A stretch of 64,000 nucleotides of DNA, from the NCBI RefSeq assembly GCF_024129735.1, contig NZ_JAMXXK010000005.1:25270-89269 (forward strand), read 5' to 3'. How positions within the stretch are numbered: position 1 is the stretch's first letter; every line of letters starts with the position of its first letter. The position numbers and the translations under genes were made by a program. The notes beneath the pieces were generated by a model that saw nothing but the letters and a program-made list of their open reading frames with translations, searched no databases and was not told where the DNA came from. Of this stretch, positions 1 to 9,400 are shown piece after piece. Source of the DNA: Acinetobacter lwoffii (lineage in GTDB: Bacteria; Pseudomonadota; Gammaproteobacteria; Pseudomonadales; Moraxellaceae).

Positions 1-669
1 ATTACCCGATTTAAGCGTCCCCCCCGGGACTTCAATATTCTCGGCCTTTAAGGTGTTAATCACACTGTCCACACCGATGCCAAAAGCTTGTAGTTTTTGC
101 GGTTCCACCTGAATCCGGATCTGGCGCTGCGCATCACCAAGCAGGTTGACCGTTCCGACTCCCGGGACTGTGCGCAATTGTGGCACAATCCGCTGGTCCA
201 GATAGGAACTGAGCGCTTTCACATCCATATTGTCGGATTCAAATACGATCGACATTACCGCATTCGCCGTCGGGTCATAACGTTCGACAATCGGCTCCTG
301 AATTTCATCACGGAATTCAGCAGTCACAGAGGCGATTTTATCCCGCACATCTTGAGCTGCAGTGGTCGACGTGACATCCAGATTAAATTCGGTGGTGATG
401 ATGGACAGGCCTTCACTGGATTGGGAAATCACCTGTTTTAAACCGGAAATGGTATTGATCTGATCTTCAAGTTTTTTGGTAATTTCCGATTCAACCGTTT
501 CCGGAGAAGCGCCCGGATAGTTGGTATAGATCACCACAAAAGGGAAATCGACATCAGGAAATTCTTCAACGCCCATCCGCTGCCAGGAAGCCAGTCCCAG
601 TACCATCAAACAGAACATCATCATGATGGTGAAAACCGGATACTTCACACTAATTCGGGTAAACCACAT
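1..669 (-). CDS. RND efflux permease, N-terminal part (cut by window edge)
   Basis: Translating the minus strand from an ATG at 669 gives 223 residues running off the window. The protein opens with a short cytoplasmic helix (MWFTRISVKYPVFTIMM), a first membrane segment at about residues 8-28, then the porter-domain start with the motif GVEEFPDVDFPFV and the YPGAS-PETVE stretch typical of HAE-1 type RND pumps. It should be an inner-membrane proton-driven exporter working with the adaptor encoded 24 bp upstream. No outer-membrane channel gene is visible on this side. Substrate cannot be told. The family assignment is firm; the C-terminal four fifths is not in view. Confidence 0.9.
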   Translation of the reverse strand, partial: MWFTRISVKYPVFTIMMMFCLMVLGLASWQRMGVEEFPDVDFPFVVIYTNYPGASPETVESEITKKLEDQINTISGLKQVISQSSEGLSIITTEFNLDVTSTTAAQDVRDKIASVTAEFRDEIQEPIVERYDPTANAVMSIVFESDNMDVKALSSYLDQRIVPQLRTVPGVGTVNLLGDAQRQIRIQVEPQKLQAFGIGVDSVINTLKAENIEVPGGTLKSGN

Positions 670-693
670 GTCAATGATCCTGTATGAATGGTT

Positions 694-1821
694 TTAGTTG
701 GCGCGAAGGGTGACAGTTTTTTGCAGATCGGCTTCGCTAAACTTAACCCGGCTGACCTGATCGCCATTTTCCAGTCCTTGAACCACGGCAATGTTGTCGC
801 TATAACGCTGTTCTAGAACCTGAACATTGACCTTGATAATTTTATTCTGGCGAATCACCCAGACATAGGGTTTGCTCTGGATATCCTGGACAGTATCTAA
901 TGGAATCAGCTGGCCAGAGATCTGTTGTGAACTCAGAATGTTGCCTTCGACAAAGGAGCCAATGCTAAGTGAGGGAATTGTTTCATTTGGCGTGGCAAAG
1001 AATTCGATCTGGCGACTGGCCTGATCTGCGATCGGGGAAATCCGGCTAATTACGGCAGTGAGCCGATTTGGGTTCCCTTGAATAGTGTATTCGACCTGAC
1101 TGCCCAGTTTTAAACCTGATTGCAGATCACTGGGTACGCGTGCCTGAATTTCCAGTCGTTTTGGATCAACGATTTCAAACAGGGTTTGTCCAATCGCCAC
1201 GGTTTGGCCGGGTTCAACCTGACGCTGGGTAATCACGCCACTGATCGGGCTGGTCATGGTGCCATCGCGATCTGCTTTCTGGGCAATATCGACATTGGCT
1301 TGCTGGGCGCGGACATTTTCAAGCTGGGCCTGATAATCGACCTGACTTTGTTCATATTCTACTTTTGAAATAAACCCCTGATCGAGCAGACGCTTTTTAC
1401 GCTGCATCATGTTGTGCGCCTGATTGGCTTGCGCTTGAGTTGAGGCCAGATTCGCACGCGCCTGTGCCAGACGAGCTGCATTGTCCTGATTATTCAGGCG
1501 TACCAGCACTTGTCCCTTGGCAACTGTTTGACCTACCTGTGCGTTTACGCTGGTGGCAGTAGCAGAGACCTGTGACTGTATGCTGCTTTGATTGACTGCA
1601 CGAATGGTGCCGGTGAATGCGGTTTTTTGAACTGAATTGCCAGATTGAACTGCAACTAGATCTTGAGGAATGACTTCAATGGATTTGGCTGTTTCGGTTT
1701 GCTGTACGGGTTCATTTTTATCACAAGCCACTAAAAACATATTTAAGCAAAGTGCACTCATGATCAGGATAGAGCGCGGGGAAGGCATATTTAAATCATG
1801 AGAATGCGGTGCAGTTTGCAT
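694..1821 (-). CDS. RND efflux periplasmic adaptor (HlyD/MFP family) lipoprotein
   Basis: 375 residues. The start at 1821 has a good ribosome site (AAAGGA about five bases upstream). After a short lead a hydrophobic signal ends in a lipobox (FLVAC, Cys33), so the mature protein is probably an inner-membrane-anchored periplasmic lipoprotein. The family layout follows: biotinyl-lipoyl-like half (about 65-105, TVAKGQVLVRLNN), an alpha-helical hairpin (about 105-180, rich in Gln and Ala), the second lipoyl half (GVITQRQVEPGQTVAIGQ), then beta-barrel and membrane-proximal domains. It links the RND permease that follows 24 bp downstream to an outer-membrane channel encoded elsewhere. Distinct from AdeI at the other end of the window. 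Confidence 0.92.
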   Translation of the reverse strand: MQTAPHSHDLNMPSPRSILIMSALCLNMFLVACDKNEPVQQTETAKSIEVIPQDLVAVQSGNSVQKTAFTGTIRAVNQSSIQSQVSATATSVNAQVGQTVAKGQVLVRLNNQDNAARLAQARANLASTQAQANQAHNMMQRKKRLLDQGFISKVEYEQSQVDYQAQLENVRAQQANVDIAQKADRDGTMTSPISGVITQRQVEPGQTVAIGQTLFEIVDPKRLEIQARVPSDLQSGLKLGSQVEYTIQGNPNRLTAVISRISPIADQASRQIEFFATPNETIPSLSIGSFVEGNILSSQQISGQLIPLDTVQDIQSKPYVWVIRQNKIIKVNVQVLEQRYSDNIAVVQGLENGDQVSRVKFSEADLQKTVTLRAN

Positions 1822-1872
1822 ATGAGTCCTTTTAGCTGGCTATGGATCAAAACCACGGCTAGCTATTTGTAT

Positions 1873-2523
1873 TTATTCAAGTGCTTTTAAACGGGCGATA
1901 ATTTTGTCGTATTCTGCTTCCAGATTTCGATAGCGACTTTGTAAAGATTGAATATTTTCTTTCTGGGAAGCGAGATTTTTCTGGTTATTGTCTAATGTTG
2001 TTTTCAGCTGTGCCGGTGGGGTTTTACCTTTACGTAAATATTCACGTTCCTGACGCACAAACATGACCCGATCTTTTTGCAGTTGCTTCATTTGTTCTTG
2101 CTGAAAATCAATCTGTTTTTTTAACTGGACCAGGCTGTCATTCTTTTTCTGTAAAGCGGTCTGGCTATTGTTATAAGCACGCTTGAGTTTATGATCTTCG
2201 GCAATTCGCTGCGCCTGTTGGGCACGTTGTGGCGCTTGCCTGATATCCGCTTCGGCATTATAAGGACGGGCACGCTTAATCACCTGCATATTCTGGTCAA
2301 GTGCTTCATAGCCATAACGGATATGATTTGGCGTGACATTAGTACTGATATTGGCCACACCCTTGCTGTCATAATAACGATACCAAGTGGCTTTTTGCGG
2401 GAGTTGGTTACTACTCGCACACGTTAAGCTCACCTGTAACAGTAGCAGCACAACAACAATGAATTGACCAGTCATTTTATTTTTATCAATGACAGCAAGT
2501 TTTCTTAAAAACTGACTCATCAT
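1873..2523 (-). CDS. Exported DUF4124-like coiled-coil protein
   Basis: 216 residues. A GGGGAG ribosome site sits three bases before the ATG at 2523 and six before an in-frame ATG at 2520, so the real start may be the second. A hydrophobic stretch (FIVVVLLLLQVSLTCAS) looks like an export signal. A DUF4124-type segment follows (WYRYYDSKGVANIS, about residues 46-60), then a long Gln/Lys-rich coiled coil over roughly residues 90-215. No catalytic motif is visible. It lies 51 bp upstream of the adaptor gene on the same strand with no terminator between, so it could be the first gene of that efflux operon, but its role is unknown. Confidence 0.75.
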   Translation of the reverse strand: MMSQFLRKLAVIDKNKMTGQFIVVVLLLLQVSLTCASSNQLPQKATWYRYYDSKGVANISTNVTPNHIRYGYEALDQNMQVIKRARPYNAEADIRQAPQRAQQAQRIAEDHKLKRAYNNSQTALQKKNDSLVQLKKQIDFQQEQMKQLQKDRVMFVRQEREYLRKGKTPPAQLKTTLDNNQKNLASQKENIQSLQSRYRNLEAEYDKIIARLKALE

Positions 2524-2806
2524 TGGCTCCCCGAATTTAAAGTTGACTAAATTACTTATTTTAAAGTAATAATCTTGTTATATTAGACTTAAATTTATCA
2601 ATAAAAAACTACCGTTAGTCAAAAAAAAACCAATAACGATAAGAAAATGTGAAGCTGTTATTAAAAATAAATGATTTTGTCTACTTGTGTAGAAAATGTT
2701 CATTGATAATACAAGTGACTTTATGTTAAAAATGTTTATCGATCGTAATAAAATAATCCTATGAGCCTTATGGCATATAGTTTCTAAAATGGGAAGGGTT
2801 AAACAA

Positions 2807-3190
2807 ATGGACGATAAATTCCAAAATCTAAAAATTATGGTTATTGATGACTCAAAGACCATTCGTCGTACTGCGGAAACTCTTCTTCAACGCGAAGGTT
2901 ATGAGGTCATTACTGCAGTAGACGGTTTTGAGGCTTTGTCAAAAATTGCCGAAGCAAATCCAGATATCGTTTTTGTAGATATTATGATGCCGCGCCTGGA
3001 TGGTTATCAAACCTGCGCCTTAATCAAAAACTCTCAGAATTACCAGAATATTCCTGTGATTATGCTATCGAGTAAAGATGGCTTATTTGATCAGGCCAAA
3101 GGTCGTGTCGTGGGTTCAGATGAATACCTGACTAAACCTTTTAGTAAAGATGAATTGCTCAATGCAATCCGTAACCATATTAGTGCTTAA
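2807..3190 (+). CDS. pilG: PilG, CheY-like response regulator for twitching motility
   Basis: 127 residues from the ATG at 2807, which has a GGAAGGG ribosome site eight bases upstream; an in-frame ATG at 2789 lies before that site and is unlikely. It is a single receiver domain: acidic pair Asp14/Asp15 (VIDDSK), phospho-acceptor Asp58 in FVDIMMPRLDG, and the conserved Lys in EYLTKPF. In the Pil-Chp system PilG is phosphorylated by ChpA and promotes pilus extension and, in Pseudomonas, cAMP signalling. It heads pilG-pilH-pilI-pilJ-chpA-chpC. Preceded by about 280 bp of AT-rich DNA that should carry the operon promoter. Confidence 0.95.
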   Translation: MDDKFQNLKIMVIDDSKTIRRTAETLLQREGYEVITAVDGFEALSKIAEANPDIVFVDIMMPRLDGYQTCALIKNSQNYQNIPVIMLSSKDGLFDQAKGRVVGSDEYLTKPFSKDELLNAIRNHISA

Positions 3191-3215
3191 TATTTGATTT
3201 TTTTGGGGAATTGGC

Positions 3216-3584
3216 ATGGCACGTATCCTAATTGTGGATGACTCACCGACAGAAACTTTTCGCTTTAGAGAGATTCTTTCTAAACACGGCTTTGAGGTGA
3301 TTGAAGCAGCCAATGGCGCAGATGGCGTCACCATGGCACAGGCAGAATTGCCGGACCTAGTCCTGATGGATGTGGTTATGCCGGGCGTGAATGGTTTTCA
3401 GGCGACCCGCCAGATTGCACGTGGTGCAACGACCAAACATATTCCAATCGTGATTGTCAGTACTAAGGATCAGGCCACTGACCGTGTATGGGGCAAGCGT
3501 CAAGGCGCAGCGGATTATCTAACAAAACCAGTCGATGAAAAACAATTAATAGATGTAATTAAGCAGCACCTCAATGCAGGATAA
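3216..3584 (+). CDS. pilH: PilH, CheY-like response regulator
   Basis: 122 residues, a stand-alone receiver domain with Asp8/Asp9 (VDDSP), phospho-acceptor Asp52 (LVLMDVVMPGVNG) and Lys104 (YLTKPVD). Its ATG follows a TTGGGGAATT ribosome-site region, 25 bp after pilG. In Pseudomonas, PilH works against or dampens PilG output and is linked to pilus retraction. Position between pilG and pilI and the receiver-only length identify it. Confidence 0.95.
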   Translation: MARILIVDDSPTETFRFREILSKHGFEVIEAANGADGVTMAQAELPDLVLMDVVMPGVNGFQATRQIARGATTKHIPIVIVSTKDQATDRVWGKRQGAADYLTKPVDEKQLIDVIKQHLNAG

Positions 3585-3589
3585 GCTCT

Positions 3590-4126
3590 ATGGCAGCAAA
3601 TGGATTTATCGAATTGCTTCGCATTGCGAAACGTGGAAATAAAAACTACGTTTCCAATGGCAATGAAGTTAACCGATGGTCGGGCATTGCTTTTGAGATG
3701 ATGGGGCAATATTTTGTTGCCCCGCTGGGGGAAGTATCAGAAGTGATTTATCCCCCAGAATATACGCCGGTACCCAAGACGCAAGCATGGGTGTTGGGTC
3801 TGGCGAATATCCGGGGAAGACTGTTATCGGTTTCTGATCTGACGCAGTACGTATCAGGGCAGAGCAGTCAATTTTCACCGACTCAAAAAGTATTATGCAT
3901 CAACCATAATGACCAGTATGTGGGTTTGGTCGTAGATCAAGTTTTGGGTATACAACATTTCAATAAGAAAAGTTTCTTTTCGAAGAAATCTGAATTGGAT
4001 AAAAACTTACAAGAATATTGTCAGGGGTTTTTCCATCAGCACAACCAGCAGTGGCATGTGTTTTTATTCAGTCGTCTGTTGCAAAATCCAAAATTTATGA
4101 ACGCATCTATAAAATTTATAAATTAA
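3590..4126 (+). CDS. pilI: PilI, CheW-like coupling protein
   Basis: 178 residues starting five bases after the pilH stop. The CheW-like beta domain is recognisable from about residue 25 (FEMMGQYFVAPLGEVSEVI) through WVLGLANIRGRLLSVSDL and VGLVVDQVLGI. PilI couples the membrane receptor PilJ to the kinase ChpA. Translation is probably coupled to pilH. The C-terminus ends in a short Lys/Phe-rich tail with no recognisable domain. Confidence 0.93.
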   Translation: MAANGFIELLRIAKRGNKNYVSNGNEVNRWSGIAFEMMGQYFVAPLGEVSEVIYPPEYTPVPKTQAWVLGLANIRGRLLSVSDLTQYVSGQSSQFSPTQKVLCINHNDQYVGLVVDQVLGIQHFNKKSFFSKKSELDKNLQEYCQGFFHQHNQQWHVFLFSRLLQNPKFMNASIKFIN

Positions 4127-4172
4127 ATGTCGCGCTCGAAAGTAAGCAAGGCGTCAACCGGGGAGAGGCTGC

Positions 4173-6245
4173 ATGGGCTTTAAACTTAAAAAGAAAAATA
4201 CAGGTGAGAGCACTGGCCGCAAAGGCGGTAATGCTTTTTTAGCTAAGATTCAAACGCAAGTAGATCAGTTATCACGTGTATTTGGTGATAGTGAAAAATC
4301 AAAACCGCTGATCTATGGAGCAGCAGGCTGTCTTTTAGCCGCACTGATCACTTTATTGTATCTTTTTTATAGTGTTCCACGCACCAACGAACTCACTCAA
4401 AGTCTGGGTGATTTGCGTCTCCTCTCGCAAACGATTTCGCGCCAAGCGACTGAAGCGACAGCTTCGGGTACGCCTGAGGCCATGAAGAACCTCACTGACT
4501 CGCAAAAAGCTTTTGCTGAAAATCTTGAGACAGTTAAAAGTATTCACTCTAACAATGATGCTTTGCAAGCTGTTGATAAACAGTGGACAGAAGTATCCAG
4601 CAGTATTGATCTGATTACCTCGCAACAAAAGATTATTAACCAGTTATACGACACCAACATCGCGATTGGTGAAGCGATTCCGGGGATTCAGGCGGAATAT
4701 AACTTGATGGTCGACCAGATGGCACGTCAAGATATGCCATCGAACCAGGTGGTTATTGCCAAAAACCAGGTATTCATTGCAGAACGTATCTTACGTTCAA
4801 TCAGTTTGGTACTGACAGGTAATGATGGTTCACGTGAATCTGCGGATGACTTCAGTGCCGATACCGAAACTTTTGGTTCTTATCTGAATGCACAGTTAAA
4901 TGGTTCTGCTGAACTGGGTGTACAGCGTATTGCTGATCCAACCCTGCGTGAATCTCTGGAAGGCATCAAGGCTGAATATGATGACGTACTGGAATCTGCA
5001 TCAGCGATTATTCTGAAAAACTCTACACAGATCGTAAAAGTTCGTCAGGCAGCCGCATCTATTTTTTCTCAATCTGATGTGCTTTTGGACAACCTGAATA
5101 AATTATCGGGTAACTCAGGTCTTAAAACGGTTGTTCCGGCAGTCCTTCTGATCGCATTATTAGTCGGTTTCTTGCTGTGTGTATTCAAGTTACTTTCTCT
5201 GCGTGGCTTGTCGGATAAGCAGCGTGTAGGCCGTTTACAAGAAGAATATGACCGTAACCAGAATGCGATTTTACGTTTACTGGATGAGATCGCCGATCTT
5301 GCAGACGGTGACTTGCGTTCATATGCAACAGTATCTGAAGACTTTACTGGTGCAATTGCCGACTCGATTAACTTTGCGATTGACCAGTTACGTGACCTGG
5401 TATCGCGTATTACTGAAACTTCACAAGAAGTTGCGCAATATACTGCAACTACACAAAGCATTACCAACCAGTTAGCTGAAGCATCTGAGCATCAGGCACA
5501 AGAAATTGCTGGTGCTTCTGCAGCGATTAACGAAATGGCACTGTCGATTGACCAGGTATCTGCCAACGCCGATGAATCAGCGGTGGTAGCAGAGCGTTCA
5601 GTACAAATTGCTGCAAACGGTGCGGATGTCGTACATCGCTCGATTGAGGGTATGGACACGATTCGTGAACAGATTCAGGAAACTTCAAAACGTATTAAAC
5701 GTTTGGGTGAATCTTCTCAGGAAATTGGTAACATCGTAGCCTTGATTAACGATATTGCTGACCAGACGAACATCCTGGCATTAAACGCAGCAATTCAGGC
5801 ATCGATGGCCGGTGAAGCAGGTCGTGGTTTCGCGGTCGTAGCCGATGAAGTACAGCGTCTTGCGGAACGTTCAGCTTCTGCAACCAAGCAGATTGAAGGC
5901 CTGGTAAAAACCATTCAAACGGATACGAACGAAGCCGTTATTTCGATGGAACAAACTACATCGGAAGTTGTACGTGGTGCGAACTTGTCTAAAGATGCCG
6001 GTGTAGCACTAGATGAGATTCAAACAGTATCGAACAACCTTGCGAAACTGATTGCGAACATTTCTGATGCTGCGAAACTGCAGTCAGCATCTGCAGGTCA
6101 TATTGCGACCACGATGAATGTCGTACAGGAAATTACCTCGCAAACCACCAGTGCAACCTTCGATACAGCACGTTCAGTATCTGAACTGGCAAACATGGCC
6201 GATGCATTACGTGAATCTGTATCTGACTTTAAACTACCAGAATAA
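4173..6245 (+). CDS. pilJ: PilJ, methyl-accepting chemoreceptor for type IV pili
   Basis: 690 residues with a GGAGAGG ribosome site before the ATG. A basic N-terminus leads to TM1 (about residues 48-70), a large periplasmic helical PilJ sensor region (about 70-315), TM2 (about 315-340), a HAMP-like linker, and a cytoplasmic signalling domain whose conserved hairpin tip reads [18 protein letters not shown] and continues [15 protein letters not shown]. In the family PilJ senses surface contact or pilin and controls ChpA. No PilK methyltransferase gene follows, unlike Pseudomonas; chpA comes next after 167 bp. Confidence 0.95.
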   Translation: MGFKLKKKNTGESTGRKGGNAFLAKIQTQVDQLSRVFGDSEKSKPLIYGAAGCLLAALITLLYLFYSVPRTNELTQSLGDLRLLSQTISRQATEATASGTPEAMKNLTDSQKAFAENLETVKSIHSNNDALQAVDKQWTEVSSSIDLITSQQKIINQLYDTNIAIGEAIPGIQAEYNLMVDQMARQDMPSNQVVIAKNQVFIAERILRSISLVLTGNDGSRESADDFSADTETFGSYLNAQLNGSAELGVQRIADPTLRESLEGIKAEYDDVLESASAIILKNSTQIVKVRQAAASIFSQSDVLLDNLNKLSGNSGLKTVVPAVLLIALLVGFLLCVFKLLSLRGLSDKQRVGRLQEEYDRNQNAILRLLDEIADLADGDLRSYATVSEDFTGAIADSINFAIDQLRDLVSRITETSQEVAQYTATTQSITNQLAEASEHQAQEIAGASAAINEMALSIDQVSANADESAVVAERSVQIAANGADVVHRSIEGMDTIREQIQETSKRIKRLGESSQEIGNIVALINDIADQTNILALNAAIQASMAGEAGRGFAVVADEVQRLAERSASATKQIEGLVKTIQTDTNEAVISMEQTTSEVVRGANLSKDAGVALDEIQTVSNNLAKLIANISDAAKLQSASAGHIATTMNVVQEITSQTTSATFDTARSVSELANMADALRESVSDFKLPE

Positions 6246-6263
6246 AGTCAGACATGATGGGGA

Positions 6264-6293
6264 AATGTGTCTTGACCGCGGTTGAGACACATT
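6264..6293. other. Inverted repeat between pilJ and chpA
   Basis: Nine-base arms (AATGTGTCT and AGACACATT) enclose a GC-rich core (TGACCGCGGTTG) that can itself pair with two G-U wobbles, so almost the full 30 bases can fold. No T-tract follows, so it is not a standard terminator. It lies 19 bp after the pilJ stop and could be an mRNA stability or processing element, or an attenuator before chpA. Confidence 0.5.
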
Positions 6294-6412
6294 CAGAAAA
6301 TACAGATAAAGCCTCGACAAGATGTACTTAACTTCATACGTTAGGTATCGCGTGACGGTCACAATTAAGTTTGAGCGCCCTTCTTGGCGGCATAACGTAA
6401 GAAGCATGAGCT

Positions 6413-9400
6413 ATGAAAGAAATATTAAAAAATTTAGTTGAAACGACAACGCTTCCTGAAGATAGTTATCTTGACCAAGATGCAGAAATTCTTGAAATTT
6501 TTGTTGAGGAAATCGAAGAGATCTTCGTTGAGTTAAATGCTTTATTTCCAGAATGGTTGAGCAATCCAGATCATCAAGAAAATCTGAAGACCATTCGCCG
6601 CCATTTTCACACCCTGAAAGGTTCAGGCCGCATGGTCGGGGCAAAATCGGCAGGGGAAATGGCCTGGGCGGTTGAAGATACCTTAAACCGGGTTTTGTCC
6701 GGTTCGATTCAGCTAACACCGACGGTACAGAAATTTGCCCAAGCGGTACTGAATGTCTATCAATATGCTTTATATCCAAAATTCAAACATGTACAGCAAT
6801 TGGATCTCGATCTGCGTCCAATGGTGCTGTTGGGACAACAATTACAACAACAAATTTCGCCTGAACCTGCATTGGAAGAATTACTGGCATTGGCAGATCA
6901 TTTGACCGCTGAAGGTCAGATGACAGGTCTTGAGCTTGCAGACAATGAGCCAAGTGAAGTTGAGCTAACAATAGCGCCAGTAGAAGTACCGGTTCGCAGT
7001 GATATCGAAGAAACTGTGGCGATCTTTATTGAAGAAGCAGAAGAGCATCTGGATACGATTGCTACCTTCCTTCGCACTGAAGATGAAAAATCACAAGATT
7101 ATAATGCGCTGATTCGTGCGATTCATACTTTGCGCGGCAGTTCATCCATGGCGCAGATTGACCAGATTTTTGAAGCCAGTTCCAAGGTGGAACATCTGTT
7201 CAAAACTTTGCTACAGGATGAAATTGCTTCTACTTCAAAAGAAACTGCTTTGCTGATTCAGTATGCGGAGTTCGTGAGTGACTATCTGCACCTGCTACGT
7301 CAGGGCAATACTGCAAAACTGGATGCGGTATACGCCACCTTTGAGCGTGTCTGGCATGATTATGGCTTTGCAGTTACTGAAACCAATAGCATTCAGACGC
7401 AAGGCTTGGTGTCCAAACTGGTTGAGCTGGATATTGATCTGTTATTGGATGCCGAGTTTGAATTTGATAAACGCGCCCAAGTCGATTATCCGGAATATAT
7501 TCAGGCACTTAGCCAGCAGGCTGCAGAATTGCTAGCACATACAGAAAGCCGGGCAGCGCAGGGAATTCATGAATTCACTGCCGATCTGAAATCGGCTTAT
7601 GATGCGCTGCTTGAAAAGCCAGTACTGCTAAATAGCGATTATGCCTATGAATTGTTCGCACAGGCGCACCAGGAATTTATTCATTTATTTGATACCTTGG
7701 CCGCAGGACAGCGCGTCATTCTGAATGATGAAATTCAAAAAATACTCAGTGAACTGTCTGCATTTGTGCAGCAGGATCTGGAAATATTTGCTGAAGATAA
7801 TACCAATCAGAATGTTGAGCTAAGCTCAGAGGCCACACAGGTGGCTGAAACTGTTGCGACTGGCAGTGTCGATTTTGCTGGCTTGAGCCAACGCATCGCT
7901 GCGGATCGTCAGCAGCAGCAAAGTACTGAAACCAACCGTGATTTTGATGAAGAATTATTAAGTATCTTCCTGGAAGAAGCGGATGAATTGCTCGCAGGCA
8001 TTGATGAAGATCTGAATACCTGGAGCAAAAAACAGGATGATACGACTTCACTGAACAATCTGATGCGTCATTTGCATACCTTAAAAGGTGGTGCAAACAT
8101 GATTGCAGCTTCGCATATCGGTTTGATTGCGCATGAACTGGAAAGTATTTATGAGCGTGTGATCCGTCAGCAAATTGCCGTGACACCTGCTTTAATCCAA
8201 ATTATTCGCCTAGTACAGGACAACATTTCCGATCGTATTCAATCGATTCGGGAAGACGGTATTGATTATCCTGCACCAGAAGCGATTGCGATTTTGCAAA
8301 ATATTCAGGCGCTGGTGTTTGGACAAGCTGTTGCTGCTGTTCAAAGCATGGGCGCTGTAGTTGAAGTTGCAGAGGTCGAAGCGACATCAATTTCTGAGCC
8401 GCAACTTGAAGAATCCACAGCGACTCAACAGCCTGCGACTGATCTGGCTGAAGCTGAAGAATTACTGGAAATCTTGGAATCTCCTAAGCCTATTGAAGAC
8501 ACACCAGTAGAACGTTCTGAAGAAGACGAGCTGAAATCGATTGTTGAAGAATCTTTCCTCGAAGAATCCGAAGAGATTCTGGCGAATGCCGAGAAGCTCC
8601 TCAGTCAATGGTTTGACCAGCGTAGTGACCGTAGTTTATTGCTGCAATTACAGCGTGCTGCCCACAGTATCAAGGGTGGCGCACGTATGGTAGATGTTGA
8701 AGAAGTGGCCAGTATTGCCTATGAGCTGGAAACGACTTTCGAACAGTTTGCGGTCTATCAATTTAACTCAAATGCCTATGATGGCTTACTGCAGAAAACG
8801 CTGGTCTGGTTAAGACAGGCGATTTTCCAACGCGACTATAGCGGTTTTGAGCCGCTGCACAGTAGTCTGAAAAAGATTGCTTATGTGGACGTTACTGCAC
8901 AGTTGCCTGAGCGTCTGGCGAAAACAGATAATCTTGTAGTCAGCACCGACTTCGGCTTTGTTGAAGGTGATGGTACTGAACCGCCACGGATGATGGGTGA
9001 ATGGGCGAATAGCGGTACCAGCGATAGTAATAACGAGATGATCCGTATCTCTGCTGATCTGGTCGAGAAGATGATTGACCTGTCCGGTGAGAACTCGATT
9101 AACCGTTCGCGTATCGAGATGGACCTGGGTCAGTTGGGCAATACCTTGAACGAGATGGAACTGGCGATCAAGCGTCTTGCCGATCAGTTACGTCGAATGG
9201 AAGGCGAGCTGGAATCACAGATTATTGCCAAACATGGTTCAGAGAATTCGCGTTATGCCGACTTTGACCCGCTAGAAATGGACCAATATTCCTCTCTAAA
9301 CCAGCTGTCCAAATCACTGGCAGAATCTGCATCGGATTTGGTCGACTTCAAGAGTACACTGGCCGACAAGATTCGCGAAACTGAAGGTCTGTTATTGCAA

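Noticed and set aside
7746..8186. 146-residue minus-strand ORF opposite chpA
   Set aside because: Antisense shadow of the Hpt region; no recognisable protein features.
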